Source: JAAYDK01 sp964543935 (GTDB lineage: Bacteria; Spirochaetota; Spirochaetia; Sphaerochaetales; Sphaerochaetaceae). From it: a stretch of DNA of 33,958 nucleotides. The translations under genes and the position numbers were made by a program. The notes beneath the pieces are model-generated. The model did not search any database, was not told the origin of the DNA, and saw nothing but the letters and a program-made list of their open reading frames with translations. The stretch covers positions 1-33,958 of the forward strand of contig CAZJAK010000025.1 in the NCBI GenBank assembly GCA_964543935.1, in the 5' to 3' direction. Shown here piece after piece: positions 15,879-23,365 of this stretch (positions within the stretch are counted from its first letter, which is position 1; each line of letters starts with the position of its first letter).

Positions 15879-17294
15879 CTATTTTTCCCGTTTGTAATCT
15901 TGGATCCGACGGGATATCGTCTGGATAGATTCCCCCATGGCCGGATCGCTTTTCATCAACCCCTCTATCCGTTGGATTGAATGCATCACAGTGGTGTGGT
16001 CGCGGCCCCCGAATTCGTAACCTATCTCGGTGGTTGAGAAATCGGTGATGTCCCGAGCCACATACATGGCTATCTGACGGGGAAGAACGACCGATTTCGT
16101 CCGTTTTTTTCCCTTGATGTCGTATGGCGAAATGTTGAAATACTCGGCCACGATGCGGATGATGGTGTCCACGGGCAAAGATTGGTCCTTTTGGGTTGAA
16201 AACGTCCCCTTCAGCTGCCCCCGGGCTATGTCCAAAGTGATTTCTTTACCCAACAACTGGCTGTAGGCGATCAGTTTCATCAGCGAAGCTTCCAAATCAC
16301 GGACATTGGTGTTCACATTGCGGCTGATGTAATCGAGGACCTCCTCGCTCATGAACGAATCTTTTTCCTGACACTTGCGGTGCAGGATGGCGAACCTTGT
16401 CTCGAAATCGGGTGGCTGAAGATCGACATTGATGCCGCGCGTGAAGCGGTTCTTGAGCCGGTCCGCGATATCCTGCAATTCGTTGATGGGGCGGTCGCAG
16501 GTGAACACCAGTTGCTTGTTGGCCTCGAACAGGATGTTGAACACATGGAACAACTCCTCCTGGGTCGAGTCTTTTTTCTGCAGGAAATGGATGTCGTCGA
16601 TGAGCAACACGTCGGCTTTGCGGTACTTGTTGCGGAACTGGGGGGTTTTTTTGTCGGGTATGGCTTGGATGAACTCGTTGGTGAACATCTCGGCCGTCAC
16701 ATAGACCACTTGCAGTTCGGGGGTGTTTTCTTGGATATAATTGCCGATCGACTGGATGAGATGGGTCTTGCCCAAACCCACCCCACCGTAAATGAGGCAT
16801 GGGTTGTAGCTGGCCCCGGGATTTTTGGCGATGGCCAACGAGACGTTGTAAGCGAAGATGCTGTTATCCCCCACCACGAACGAATCGAAGCGGTAGGTGG
16901 GGTTGATGTTGGGGTCGCGCGGTTTCTTTTGCGGTTCGGCCAACGGTTGCCCGGCAGGGATGCGCCGATGGACGGGACGCTTCTCGTCCTGCTCCACAGC
17001 TGAACGCTTCAATGTCTCCTGCTCCTCTTCGCTCATCTTGCGCACAACAATGTCGACGGCGATGTGCTCGCCCACCAACTCGTCCAGCATCTCACAAATC
17101 TTTTGTTTGTATTGGGTGGTGACGTAGTCGCGGATGAACAACGACGGCACAGCCAACACGAGCTTGTTTTCCTCGGATCCCGCATAGGAAATCCGGTTCA
17201 GCCAAGTGATGTTTTCTTGCTCTGACAGTATCGTCTGCATCCTGGCGGCGATCTCATTCCAGAAGATGCTGTAATTGAATTTCTCATGCGGCAT
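15879..17294 (-). CDS. dnaA: Chromosomal replication initiator DnaA
   Basis: AAA+ initiator that binds DnaA boxes and melts oriC. The 471-residue product has domain I at about 1-85 and a charged linker. The AAA+ domain has Walker A GGVGLGKTH, Walker B LLIDDIHFL, the sensor region and an arginine-finger segment near NRFTRGINVDL. Domain IV carries the DNA-binding signature GYEFGGRDHTTVMHSI. Unusually for such a gene, ATG 17294 lacks a Shine-Dalgarno. A promoter with perfect 17-nt spacing ends 7 nt upstream, suggesting a leaderless transcript. It is divergent from gyrB with 201 nt between the starts, and is the first gene of the dnaA-dnaN-recF block. Confidence 0.98.
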   Translation of the reverse strand: MPHEKFNYSIFWNEIAARMQTILSEQENITWLNRISYAGSEENKLVLAVPSLFIRDYVTTQYKQKICEMLDELVGEHIAVDIVVRKMSEEEQETLKRSAVEQDEKRPVHRRIPAGQPLAEPQKKPRDPNINPTYRFDSFVVGDNSIFAYNVSLAIAKNPGASYNPCLIYGGVGLGKTHLIQSIGNYIQENTPELQVVYVTAEMFTNEFIQAIPDKKTPQFRNKYRKADVLLIDDIHFLQKKDSTQEELFHVFNILFEANKQLVFTCDRPINELQDIADRLKNRFTRGINVDLQPPDFETRFAILHRKCQEKDSFMSEEVLDYISRNVNTNVRDLEASLMKLIAYSQLLGKEITLDIARGQLKGTFSTQKDQSLPVDTIIRIVAEYFNISPYDIKGKKRTKSVVLPRQIAMYVARDITDFSTTEIGYEFGGRDHTTVMHSIQRIEGLMKSDPAMGESIQTISRRIQDYKREK

Positions 17295-17330
17295 GCCTTG
17301 TATCTTATCCTACGGACTTTTCCTTGGCAA
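17295..17330 (-). promoter_or_regulatory. sigma-70 promoter of dnaA, predicted leaderless
   Basis: On the minus strand, TTGCCA (17325-17330), 17 nt, and TAAGAT (17302-17307) are followed by ACAAGGC and ATG 17294. The AAGG is 1 nt from the ATG and cannot serve as a normal ribosome-binding site. No DnaA box is seen in this promoter, so autoregulation by DnaA would have to act from elsewhere. Confidence 0.6.
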
Positions 17331-17335
17331 GCCAA

Positions 17336-17355
17336 AACCCCCTCGCAAGGGAGTT
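17336..17355 (-). terminator. weak hairpin followed by T4 upstream of the dnaA promoter
   Basis: On the minus strand CTCCCT and GAGGGGG can form a 5-6 bp GC-rich stem immediately followed by TTTT. It ends just before the dnaA -35 and could shield dnaA from transcription entering from the gyrB side. The stem is short and no gene is read into it, so this is tentative. Confidence 0.2.
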
Positions 17356-17424
17356 CTTCTGAAAACCATAAATATGTATATGCAGTAAAAAGAATTAAAA
17401 TACCGATAAAATACCCTCTCTCCC

Positions 17425-17453
17425 TTTACATTAAATTGAAAACATGATACAAT
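17425..17453 (+). promoter_or_regulatory. sigma-70 promoter of gyrBA
   Basis: TTTACA (17425-17430), 17 nt, and TACAAT (17448-17453), within an AT-rich stretch (about 17360-17490) that stands out from the surrounding DNA. An alternative overlapping pair is TTGAAA (17436-17441), 16 nt and TAGAAT (17458-17463). The leader would be about 35 nt and includes AAGGA before gyrB. Supercoiling-sensitive control is common for gyrase promoters but cannot be read here. Confidence 0.5.
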
Positions 17454-17495
17454 TTATTAGAATATCATTCTCATATCATATAAGGACATAGTATA

Positions 17496-19475
17496 ATGGT
17501 TGACGGTGTTTTGAGCGCGGCTGCCGAGCATCCCACGCATCACCATGATGCGGCCCATGGACGCTCCGGCGCGAAAGAGTATACAGCCAACAACATCCAG
17601 GTTCTCAAAGGTTTGGACGCGGTCCGCAAGCGGCCCGGAATGTATGTGGGATCGACCGGCATCGAGGGGTTGCACCATCTGGTGTATGAGGTGGTCGACA
17701 ACAGTATCGACGAAGCCATGGCCGGGTATTGCGACTCCATCAAGATCTATTTGGAAAAAGGCAATATCGTACGGGTCGAGGACAATGGGCGGGGCATCCC
17801 GACCGAGATCCATCCGCTGGAAAAGGTCAGCACGCTCGAAGTGGTGCTCACCCAGTTGCATGCCGGCGGCAAGTTCGACAACACCAGTTACAAAGTTTCC
17901 GGCGGCCTGCATGGCGTTGGCGTGTCGGTGGTGAACGCACTGTCCGAATGGCTGGAAGTCACGGTCTTCCGGGCTCCCGAGATTTTTTTTCAGCGTTATC
18001 GCAAAGGAGTACCCGAGAAACCGGTCGAAGTCATCGGGACTACCGACCAGACCGGGACCATCGTCCGCTTCAAGGTCGACACTTCCATCATTGAGACCGA
18101 CCAATACAGCTATGGCGTCTTGTCGGAACGCTTCCGCGAATTGGCCTTCCTGAACAAAGGCATCGAGATGGTCATTGTCGACGAACGCGAGGAACAACAA
18201 AAGAGCCAAGTCTTCATGTTCGAAGGCGGCATCAAATCGTTCATCGAGTTCTTGAACAAAGACAAAAAACCAGTCCATAGCGAGCCGTTGTACTTCTTGA
18301 CCCAGAAGGATGACGTGAAAGTCGAACTGTCGCTGCAGTACAACGACCGCTTCGACGAGGTCCTGTTCACCTTCGTCAACAACATCAACACCCGCGAAGG
18401 GGGGACGCACCTGGCCGGCTTCCGGGCCGGGCTCACCCGCGTCATCAACGAGCAGCTCAAGAAGTCGAAGCTTTCCAAGAAGTTCGAGGAGGCGCTGCAG
18501 GGCGACGACCTGCGCGAAGGGCTGACGGCTGTCGTCTCGGTGAAGATCCCCGATCCCCAATTCGAGGGACAGACCAAGATGAAGTTGGGCAATCCGCGGG
18601 TCCAAGGCATAGTCTCCTCGGCTGTCTACGAAAACCTCAACAATTATTTCGACGAGTATCCTGCCGTCATCGATGCGATTTTGGAGAAAGCCATCTTGGC
18701 GGCCAAGGCGCGCAATGCCGCCCGTGACGCCCGCATGCGCATCCGCAAGAGCAGCGAGGGGGCGGGACTCCCGGGCAAACTGGCCGACTGCTCCGAAAAA
18801 GATCCGGCCAAATGCGAGATTTTCATCGTCGAGGGCGACAGCGCCGGCGGAAGCGCCAAGCAGGGCCGCGACCGCCAAATCCAAGCCATCCTCCCGTTGT
18901 GGGGCAAGATGCTCAACGTCGAGAAGGCCCGCGAGGAAAAAGTATTGGTCAATGAGAAGCTCCAGCCCGTCATCGCTTCGTTGGGGGCCGGTTTGGGTGC
19001 CCATTTCGAACCTGAGCGGGTCCGCTACCATAAAGTGATCATCATGGCCGATGCCGACGTCGACGGCTCGCACATCAGGACCTTGTTGCTCACCTTCTTT
19101 TTCCGCTACATGCGCCCCCTCATCGAGATGGGCTATGTGTATTTCGCGATGCCGCCGTTGTACAAGATCACCATAGGCAAGAAGATTTTCTATGCCTACG
19201 ACGAAGATGCACGCAAGCGGATCCTCGAGGACAACAGCAAGGGGATGGACTCCAGCAAGATTCCCATCCAGCGTTACAAGGGTCTTGGAGAGATGAATCC
19301 AGAGCAATTGTGGGAAACCACGATGAATCCGGACACCCGCACCCTCACCCAGATCAGGCTTGAGGATGCCATTGAGGCCGACCGCGTCTTCACCATGCTC
19401 ATGGGTGAGGAAGTCGAGCCCCGTAAGGAATTCATCGAGCAGAACGCCATGTTCGTAGCGAATCTGGATGTATAG
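17496..19475 (+). CDS. gyrB: DNA gyrase subunit B
   Basis: ATPase subunit of gyrase, which introduces negative supercoils. The 659-residue product has a His/Ala-rich N-terminal extension of about 25 residues (HPTHHHDAAHG) before the conserved start LKGLDAVRKRPGMYVG. The GHKL ATPase motifs follow: EVVDNSIDEA, DNGRGIP and GGLHGVGVSVVNALS. The TOPRIM domain has EGDSAGGSAKQGRDR and DADVDGSHI, and the C-terminus has QRYKGLGEMNPEQLWETTM. It lacks the large enterobacterial insert. AAGGA lies 9 nt before ATG 17496. gyrA follows after 17 nt. Confidence 0.98.
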   Translation: MVDGVLSAAAEHPTHHHDAAHGRSGAKEYTANNIQVLKGLDAVRKRPGMYVGSTGIEGLHHLVYEVVDNSIDEAMAGYCDSIKIYLEKGNIVRVEDNGRGIPTEIHPLEKVSTLEVVLTQLHAGGKFDNTSYKVSGGLHGVGVSVVNALSEWLEVTVFRAPEIFFQRYRKGVPEKPVEVIGTTDQTGTIVRFKVDTSIIETDQYSYGVLSERFRELAFLNKGIEMVIVDEREEQQKSQVFMFEGGIKSFIEFLNKDKKPVHSEPLYFLTQKDDVKVELSLQYNDRFDEVLFTFVNNINTREGGTHLAGFRAGLTRVINEQLKKSKLSKKFEEALQGDDLREGLTAVVSVKIPDPQFEGQTKMKLGNPRVQGIVSSAVYENLNNYFDEYPAVIDAILEKAILAAKARNAARDARMRIRKSSEGAGLPGKLADCSEKDPAKCEIFIVEGDSAGGSAKQGRDRQIQAILPLWGKMLNVEKAREEKVLVNEKLQPVIASLGAGLGAHFEPERVRYHKVIIMADADVDGSHIRTLLLTFFFRYMRPLIEMGYVYFAMPPLYKITIGKKIFYAYDEDARKRILEDNSKGMDSSKIPIQRYKGLGEMNPEQLWETTMNPDTRTLTQIRLEDAIEADRVFTMLMGEEVEPRKEFIEQNAMFVANLDV

Positions 19476-19492
19476 GCATCAAGGAACACACG

Positions 19493-22048
19493 ATGGAAGA
19501 AGAATCAGTCAGCAAACTATTGCAAGCGAATATCGAAGAGGAGATGAAGATCTCCTATCTCAATTACGCCATGTCGGTCATCGTCAGCCGGGCCTTGCCC
19601 GACGTGCGCGACGGTTTGAAGCCGGTCCACAGGCGCATCCTGTTCGACATGTACGAAATGGGCTTGCGCTCCAACACGGCTTTCAAGAAATCGGCCAGGG
19701 TGGTCGGAGACGTGCTCGGGAAATACCATCCGCACGGCGACGCATCGGTCTATGACGCACTCGTCCGCTTGGCCCAGGATTTCTCGCTCCGCTACCCGGT
19801 GGTGAAACCCCAAGGCAACTTCGGATCGATTGACGGTGATCCTGCAGCCGCCATGCGGTACACCGAAGTCAAGATGAGCCGCATCGGAGAGGAACTGCTC
19901 AACGACATCCAGAAAGAGACAGTCGATTTTATCCCCAATTACGACGATTCGATGCTCGAGCCACAGGTGTTGCCCGCCTCCATCCCGTTCCTGCTGATCA
20001 ACGGTAGCAGCGGCATCGCCGTCGGCATGGCCACCAACATGGCTCCCCATAACTTGGGCGAGACCTGTGAAGCCATCGCCGCCTATATCGATAATCGCGA
20101 AATAGCGCTTCCTGAGTTGATGGAACGCATCAAGGGGCCCGATTTTCCGACCGCAGGGATCATTTGCGGGCGCAACGGCATCGAGAATGCGTTCGCAACG
20201 GGCCGTGGCAAGATCGTCGTTCGTGGACGCTACGAGATTGAAGAAACCCCTGGCGGCCGTGTCCAGATCATCTTCACCGAGTTACCCTATCAAGTGAACA
20301 AGGCTGAACTCGTCAAACGGATCGCCGACCTGAAGAAGGAGGAGATCCCGGGGATTTCGGAAGTGCGCGACGAGTCGGACCGCGACGGTATCCGCTTGGT
20401 GGTCGAGATTAAAAAAGGAGCGGTGGCCAAGGTAGTCGTGAACAAGCTTTTCGTCCACACTCCCCTTCAGTCCAACTTCAACGTGAACAACCTCGCGTTG
20501 GTCAACGGACGTCCCCAGTTGCTCACTCTGGTCGACATGATCAAGCACTTCGTCGACCATCGTGAGCAGGTTGTCGTGCGGCGGACCCGCTACGATTTGC
20601 GCAAAGCCCAAGAACGGGCCCACATCCTCGATGGCTTGAAGATCGGCTTGGAAAACATCGACGAGGTGGTGCGGATCATCAAAGAGGCTCCAGACAACCC
20701 TGTGGCCGCTTCGAAACTGATGGCGCGGTTCGGTCTCACCCAACTGCAAGCCGATGCGATCATCGACATGAAGTTGGGTCGCTTGTCGCACCTCGAAACG
20801 GACAAGATCCTCGAGGAACTGGCCGATTTGGTCCAGAAGATCGCCTATTACCAGGAACTGCTGGCCGACCGTGCCAAGGTCCTCGGTGTCGTGAAACAAG
20901 AGTTGCTCGAAGTATCGGCCAAGTATGGCGACCGACGCAGGACCGAGATCGTCCGAGAGGAACTCGGCGAGATGAGCCTTGAGGATTTCATCAAGGAAGA
21001 GGATGTCGTTGTTGTTATATCTCATAAAGGCTTTGTAAAACGAGTCCCCGTCGATGAGTACCGTACCCAAGGGCGGGGTGGCAAGGGTGTGCGCGGTACA
21101 ACCTTGCGCAATGAAGATTTCGTTGAGCACTTGTTCATCGCATCCTCGCATGATTACGTCATGTTTGTGACCTCGGCTGGCAAAGCCTATTGGTTGAAGG
21201 TGCACGAACTGGCGGTCGGTTCTAAAACTTCGAAAGGAGACTCCATCAAATCGTTGCTCCCGTTGGCTGAAGGGGAGGAAATCACCACCATTATCAACTT
21301 CAAGGATTTTGACCCATATCTCTATTTGCTTATGGTAACAAAAGATGGAGTTGCTAAGAAGGTTAATTTGCCTTTATTCCGCAATGCTAAAACCCGCGGT
21401 ATCACCGCCATCATTCTCGATGAGGGTGATAAGTTGATGAATTGCGTCTTGGTGACTGAGAACGATGATTGCATGATCATCACCAAATTCGGCAAAGGTT
21501 TACGGTTCCAAGAGAGCGATGTCAGGGCCATGGGGCGAGCGTCACGCGGCGTAAAGGGCATCAACTTGAGTGAGGATGACCAGGTCGTGGGATTGGTGAA
21601 GGTGGATAATGACAAGCGCATTCTCATGATTACCGAGAATGGGCAGGGCAAACAGGTCCACTTCGATCAGTTCAGAACTCACAGTCGCGGTACCATGGGG
21701 CAGAAAATCTACACGTTCCGCGAAAAGACTGGATATATCGTCGGGGCTTTGGCTGTCGATGACTCAGAGGATCTGGTCTGCATCACCCAGTTCGGACAAT
21801 CGCTACGGACTCCGATCGCCAGCATCTCCATCCAAGGGGCATATGCATCAGGAGTGATCATCACCCGGCTCAAGGACAACGATACCATCGTCGCGATCGC
21901 CCAAGCCGATGCCGAGGATTTGAACGAGACTGCTAATGAGGAGCCCGTCCAAATTGAACAGGAAGTAGTGAGTGAGGAAGCGCAACAAGTCGATGGTCCC
22001 GATTCGGAAGATGAAGAGTCTATTGATCTGGAGTCAGATGAAGAATGA
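19493..22048 (+). CDS. gyrA: DNA gyrase subunit A, Ala at the Ser83 position
   Basis: DNA-cleaving subunit of gyrase, 851 residues. The catalytic Tyr is Y123 in AAAMRYTEVKM. The C-terminal beta-pinwheel carries the GyrA-box as QGRGGKG (normally QRRGGKG), which separates it from ParC. The quinolone-determining segment reads HPHGDASVYD, so the residue equivalent to E. coli Ser83 is A84 (codon 19742-19744), while the Asp87 equivalent is kept. The C-terminus is a long acidic tail (about 35 residues, rich in Glu, Asp and Ser). AAGGA precedes ATG 19493. Codon use becomes visibly more AT-rich in patches between about 21000 and 21660. It is followed by a strong intrinsic terminator. Confidence 0.98.
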   Translation: MEEESVSKLLQANIEEEMKISYLNYAMSVIVSRALPDVRDGLKPVHRRILFDMYEMGLRSNTAFKKSARVVGDVLGKYHPHGDASVYDALVRLAQDFSLRYPVVKPQGNFGSIDGDPAAAMRYTEVKMSRIGEELLNDIQKETVDFIPNYDDSMLEPQVLPASIPFLLINGSSGIAVGMATNMAPHNLGETCEAIAAYIDNREIALPELMERIKGPDFPTAGIICGRNGIENAFATGRGKIVVRGRYEIEETPGGRVQIIFTELPYQVNKAELVKRIADLKKEEIPGISEVRDESDRDGIRLVVEIKKGAVAKVVVNKLFVHTPLQSNFNVNNLALVNGRPQLLTLVDMIKHFVDHREQVVVRRTRYDLRKAQERAHILDGLKIGLENIDEVVRIIKEAPDNPVAASKLMARFGLTQLQADAIIDMKLGRLSHLETDKILEELADLVQKIAYYQELLADRAKVLGVVKQELLEVSAKYGDRRRTEIVREELGEMSLEDFIKEEDVVVVISHKGFVKRVPVDEYRTQGRGGKGVRGTTLRNEDFVEHLFIASSHDYVMFVTSAGKAYWLKVHELAVGSKTSKGDSIKSLLPLAEGEEITTIINFKDFDPYLYLLMVTKDGVAKKVNLPLFRNAKTRGITAIILDEGDKLMNCVLVTENDDCMIITKFGKGLRFQESDVRAMGRASRGVKGINLSEDDQVVGLVKVDNDKRILMITENGQGKQVHFDQFRTHSRGTMGQKIYTFREKTGYIVGALAVDDSEDLVCITQFGQSLRTPIASISIQGAYASGVIITRLKDNDTIVAIAQADAEDLNETANEEPVQIEQEVVSEEAQQVDGPDSEDEESIDLESDEE

Positions 22049-22068
22049 TTCGCCTTCTACACGATCGA

Positions 22069-22097
22069 GGGGCTGCCAAACGGCAGCCCCCCTTTTT
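22069..22097 (+). terminator. Rho-independent terminator of gyrBA
   Basis: Perfect 9-bp stem GGGGCTGCC (22069-22077) and GGCAGCCCC (22082-22090), loop AAAC, then CC and TTTTT (22093-22097), 20 nt after the gyrA stop. Confidence 0.93.
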
Positions 22098-22110
22098 CTA
22101 AAATAAAAAA

Positions 22111-22126
22111 TGTTTCACGTGAAACA
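22111..22126. promoter_or_regulatory. parS: parS site 1
   Basis: TGTTTCACGTGAAACA, an exact match to the conserved bacterial parS palindrome bound by ParB. It sits 0.5 kb upstream of parAB, right after the gyrA terminator. Confidence 0.95.
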
Positions 22127-22165
22127 ATCCTGATTGGCGAACTAATAAGGGAAGCGTTCGATCAG

Positions 22166-22204
22166 AAAAAAATACAGAGCGATGATCGTTCTGATGATCG
22201 CTCT
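22166..22204 (-). terminator. Rho-independent terminator of the NifU-domain gene
   Basis: On the minus strand a stem with arms 22193-22204 and 22176-22187 (8 perfect outer pairs, one G-G or C-C type mismatch, 3 inner pairs, 5-nt loop) is followed by a run of seven T (plus-strand A at 22166-22172). It lies between the two parS sites. Confidence 0.8.
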
Positions 22205-22242
22205 GTCATGATGTTGGTTTTTTGCCTGCACGTGAATATAAA

Positions 22243-22258
22243 AGTTTCACGTGAAACA
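22243..22258. promoter_or_regulatory. parS: parS site 2
   Basis: AGTTTCACGTGAAACA keeps the full 14-bp palindromic core GTTTCACGTGAAAC and differs from consensus only in the first base. It is 132 bp from site 1 and 8 bp from the stop of the NifU-domain gene. Confidence 0.9.
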
Positions 22259-22266
22259 AACGCGTG

Positions 22267-22488
22267 TCAGTTTTCCGATACGATGACCAGCTTCGGATCG
22301 ACGACACTGCGCAGGTACCGTTCGACGCCGTTCTTCAGGGTCATCTGGGACATCGGGCAACCGGCGCACGACCCTACCAGCCGTACGGTGACCGTATTGC
22401 CATTCATGCCGACGTATTCGATATCGCCGCCATCATTCTGCAAATCGGGGCGAATGTTCTCAATGGCGGCTTTGACTTTTTCTTCCAT
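22267..22488 (-). CDS. NifU C-terminal-domain (Nfu-type) Fe-S protein
   Basis: Small cytosolic Fe-S scaffold or carrier of 73 residues consisting of only the NifU-like C-terminal domain. The ligand motif is CAGC (C41, C44), followed by the usual MSQMTLKNGVE helix; the N-terminal LQNDGGDIEYVG is also diagnostic. It would deliver [4Fe-4S] clusters to target enzymes. ATG 22488 has an ideal AGGAGG 6 nt upstream and its own promoter about 30 nt away. It stands alone, divergent from parA, with a strong terminator downstream between the parS sites. Confidence 0.92.
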   Translation of the reverse strand: MEEKVKAAIENIRPDLQNDGGDIEYVGMNGNTVTVRLVGSCAGCPMSQMTLKNGVERYLRSVVDPKLVIVSEN

Positions 22489-22516
22489 GCGTTTCCTCCT
22501 GGAATTGGATGCCTGA

Positions 22517-22545
22517 AAGATACATCACGCCACATATAAGGTCAA
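22517..22545 (-). promoter_or_regulatory. sigma-70 promoter of the NifU-domain gene, with ordinary leader
   Basis: On the minus strand, TTGACC (22540-22545), 17 nt, and TATCTT (22517-22522). The predicted leader is about 22 nt and contains AGGAGG. It is a useful contrast to the leaderless-type promoters nearby. Confidence 0.6.
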
Positions 22546-22571
22546 GGGAGCGCTTTGTCGCCACAAAGCAA

Positions 22572-22606
22572 GTGACATTACCAGAAAGATTGATTATAGT
22601 GGACCC
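22572..22606 (+). promoter_or_regulatory. sigma-70 promoter of parA, predicted leaderless
   Basis: GTGACA (22572-22577), 17 nt, TATAGT (22595-22600), then GGACCC and ATG 22607. The -10 to ATG distance is 6 nt and there is no Shine-Dalgarno. Confidence 0.6.
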
Positions 22607-23365
22607 ATGGCTGCTAAACGAATTATATTCGCCAATCAAAAAGGAGGCGTTGGTAAAACGACCTCCGTAGTGAATTTGGGAGCATATCTGGCCCAGAAAG
22701 GCAACAAAGTCTTGTTGGTCGACCTCGATTCTCAAGGGAACATGACCAGTGCTGTCTCCGGAGACGGCAAGAAACCAGGAAGTTATGATCTGATTGTAGG
22801 CTCGTGTTCTCCGCAAGAAGCGTACCAGACCACACCCGTGAGGAACCTCTATGCAATCGGGGGGAACATCAATCTGGCTGGATTGAATGTCGAGTTGGTC
22901 AACGAGCTAGCCCGCGAGTTCTTCTTTAAGAATGCGTTGGAGGCGGTGGATGGGGATTGGGACTTCATCTTAGTCGATTGCCCACCGTCATTGGGTTTGG
23001 TGACCATCAATGCGATGTGTTGGGCCCATTACGTCATCATTCCGATGCAATGCGAGTATTTTGCGATGGAGGGATTGAACTTGCTCATGCGGACGATCGC
23101 GAACGTGAAGAAGCAGTTGAATCCCCATCTGGAAGTGCTGGGAATCGTGTTCACGATGTATACCGTACGGACGAAACTTGCCAACGATGTTGTAGACGAC
23201 ATTTCAGCCTATTTCTCCGACAAAGTATTCGAGACAAAAATCCCTCGGAATGTACGGTTGTCCGAGGCGCCTTCGCATGGATTGCCCATAAACGTATACG
23301 ACGGGAGCAGTGCTGGTGCACGAAGTTACGAAAATCTGGCAGAGGAGGTACTAAAACGTGTCTAA
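22607..23365 (+). CDS. parA: Chromosome partitioning ATPase ParA (Soj)
   Basis: Deviant-Walker ATPase that moves ParB-parS complexes over the nucleoid to segregate replicated origins. The 252-residue product begins MAAKRIIFANQKGGVGKTT, the deviant Walker A with its signature Lys. Walker A' and B segments follow as VDLDSQGNMT and FILVDCPPSLG. There is no N-terminal HTH, so it is the short chromosomal type. It heads the operon parA-parB-immunophilin-radA, and parB overlaps its end by 8 nt. Two parS sites lie just upstream. Confidence 0.97.
   Translation: MAAKRIIFANQKGGVGKTTSVVNLGAYLAQKGNKVLLVDLDSQGNMTSAVSGDGKKPGSYDLIVGSCSPQEAYQTTPVRNLYAIGGNINLAGLNVELVNELAREFFFKNALEAVDGDWDFILVDCPPSLGLVTINAMCWAHYVIIPMQCEYFAMEGLNLLMRTIANVKKQLNPHLEVLGIVFTMYTVRTKLANDVVDDISAYFSDKVFETKIPRNVRLSEAPSHGLPINVYDGSSAGARSYENLAEEVLKRV

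Noticed and set aside
17457..19307. Uninterrupted 616-codon ORF antisense to gyrB
   Set aside because: It lies wholly opposite a certain gyrB. Long antisense frames are expected from the G/C-rich codon use; it has no ribosome-binding site and no recognisable domain.
20282..21205. 307-codon ORF antisense to gyrA, and similar ones opposite yidC (10809-11621), dnaN (14754-15416) and jag (10033-10803)
   Set aside because: All are complements of well-supported genes, with low-complexity His/Asp/Gln-rich translations typical of shadows.
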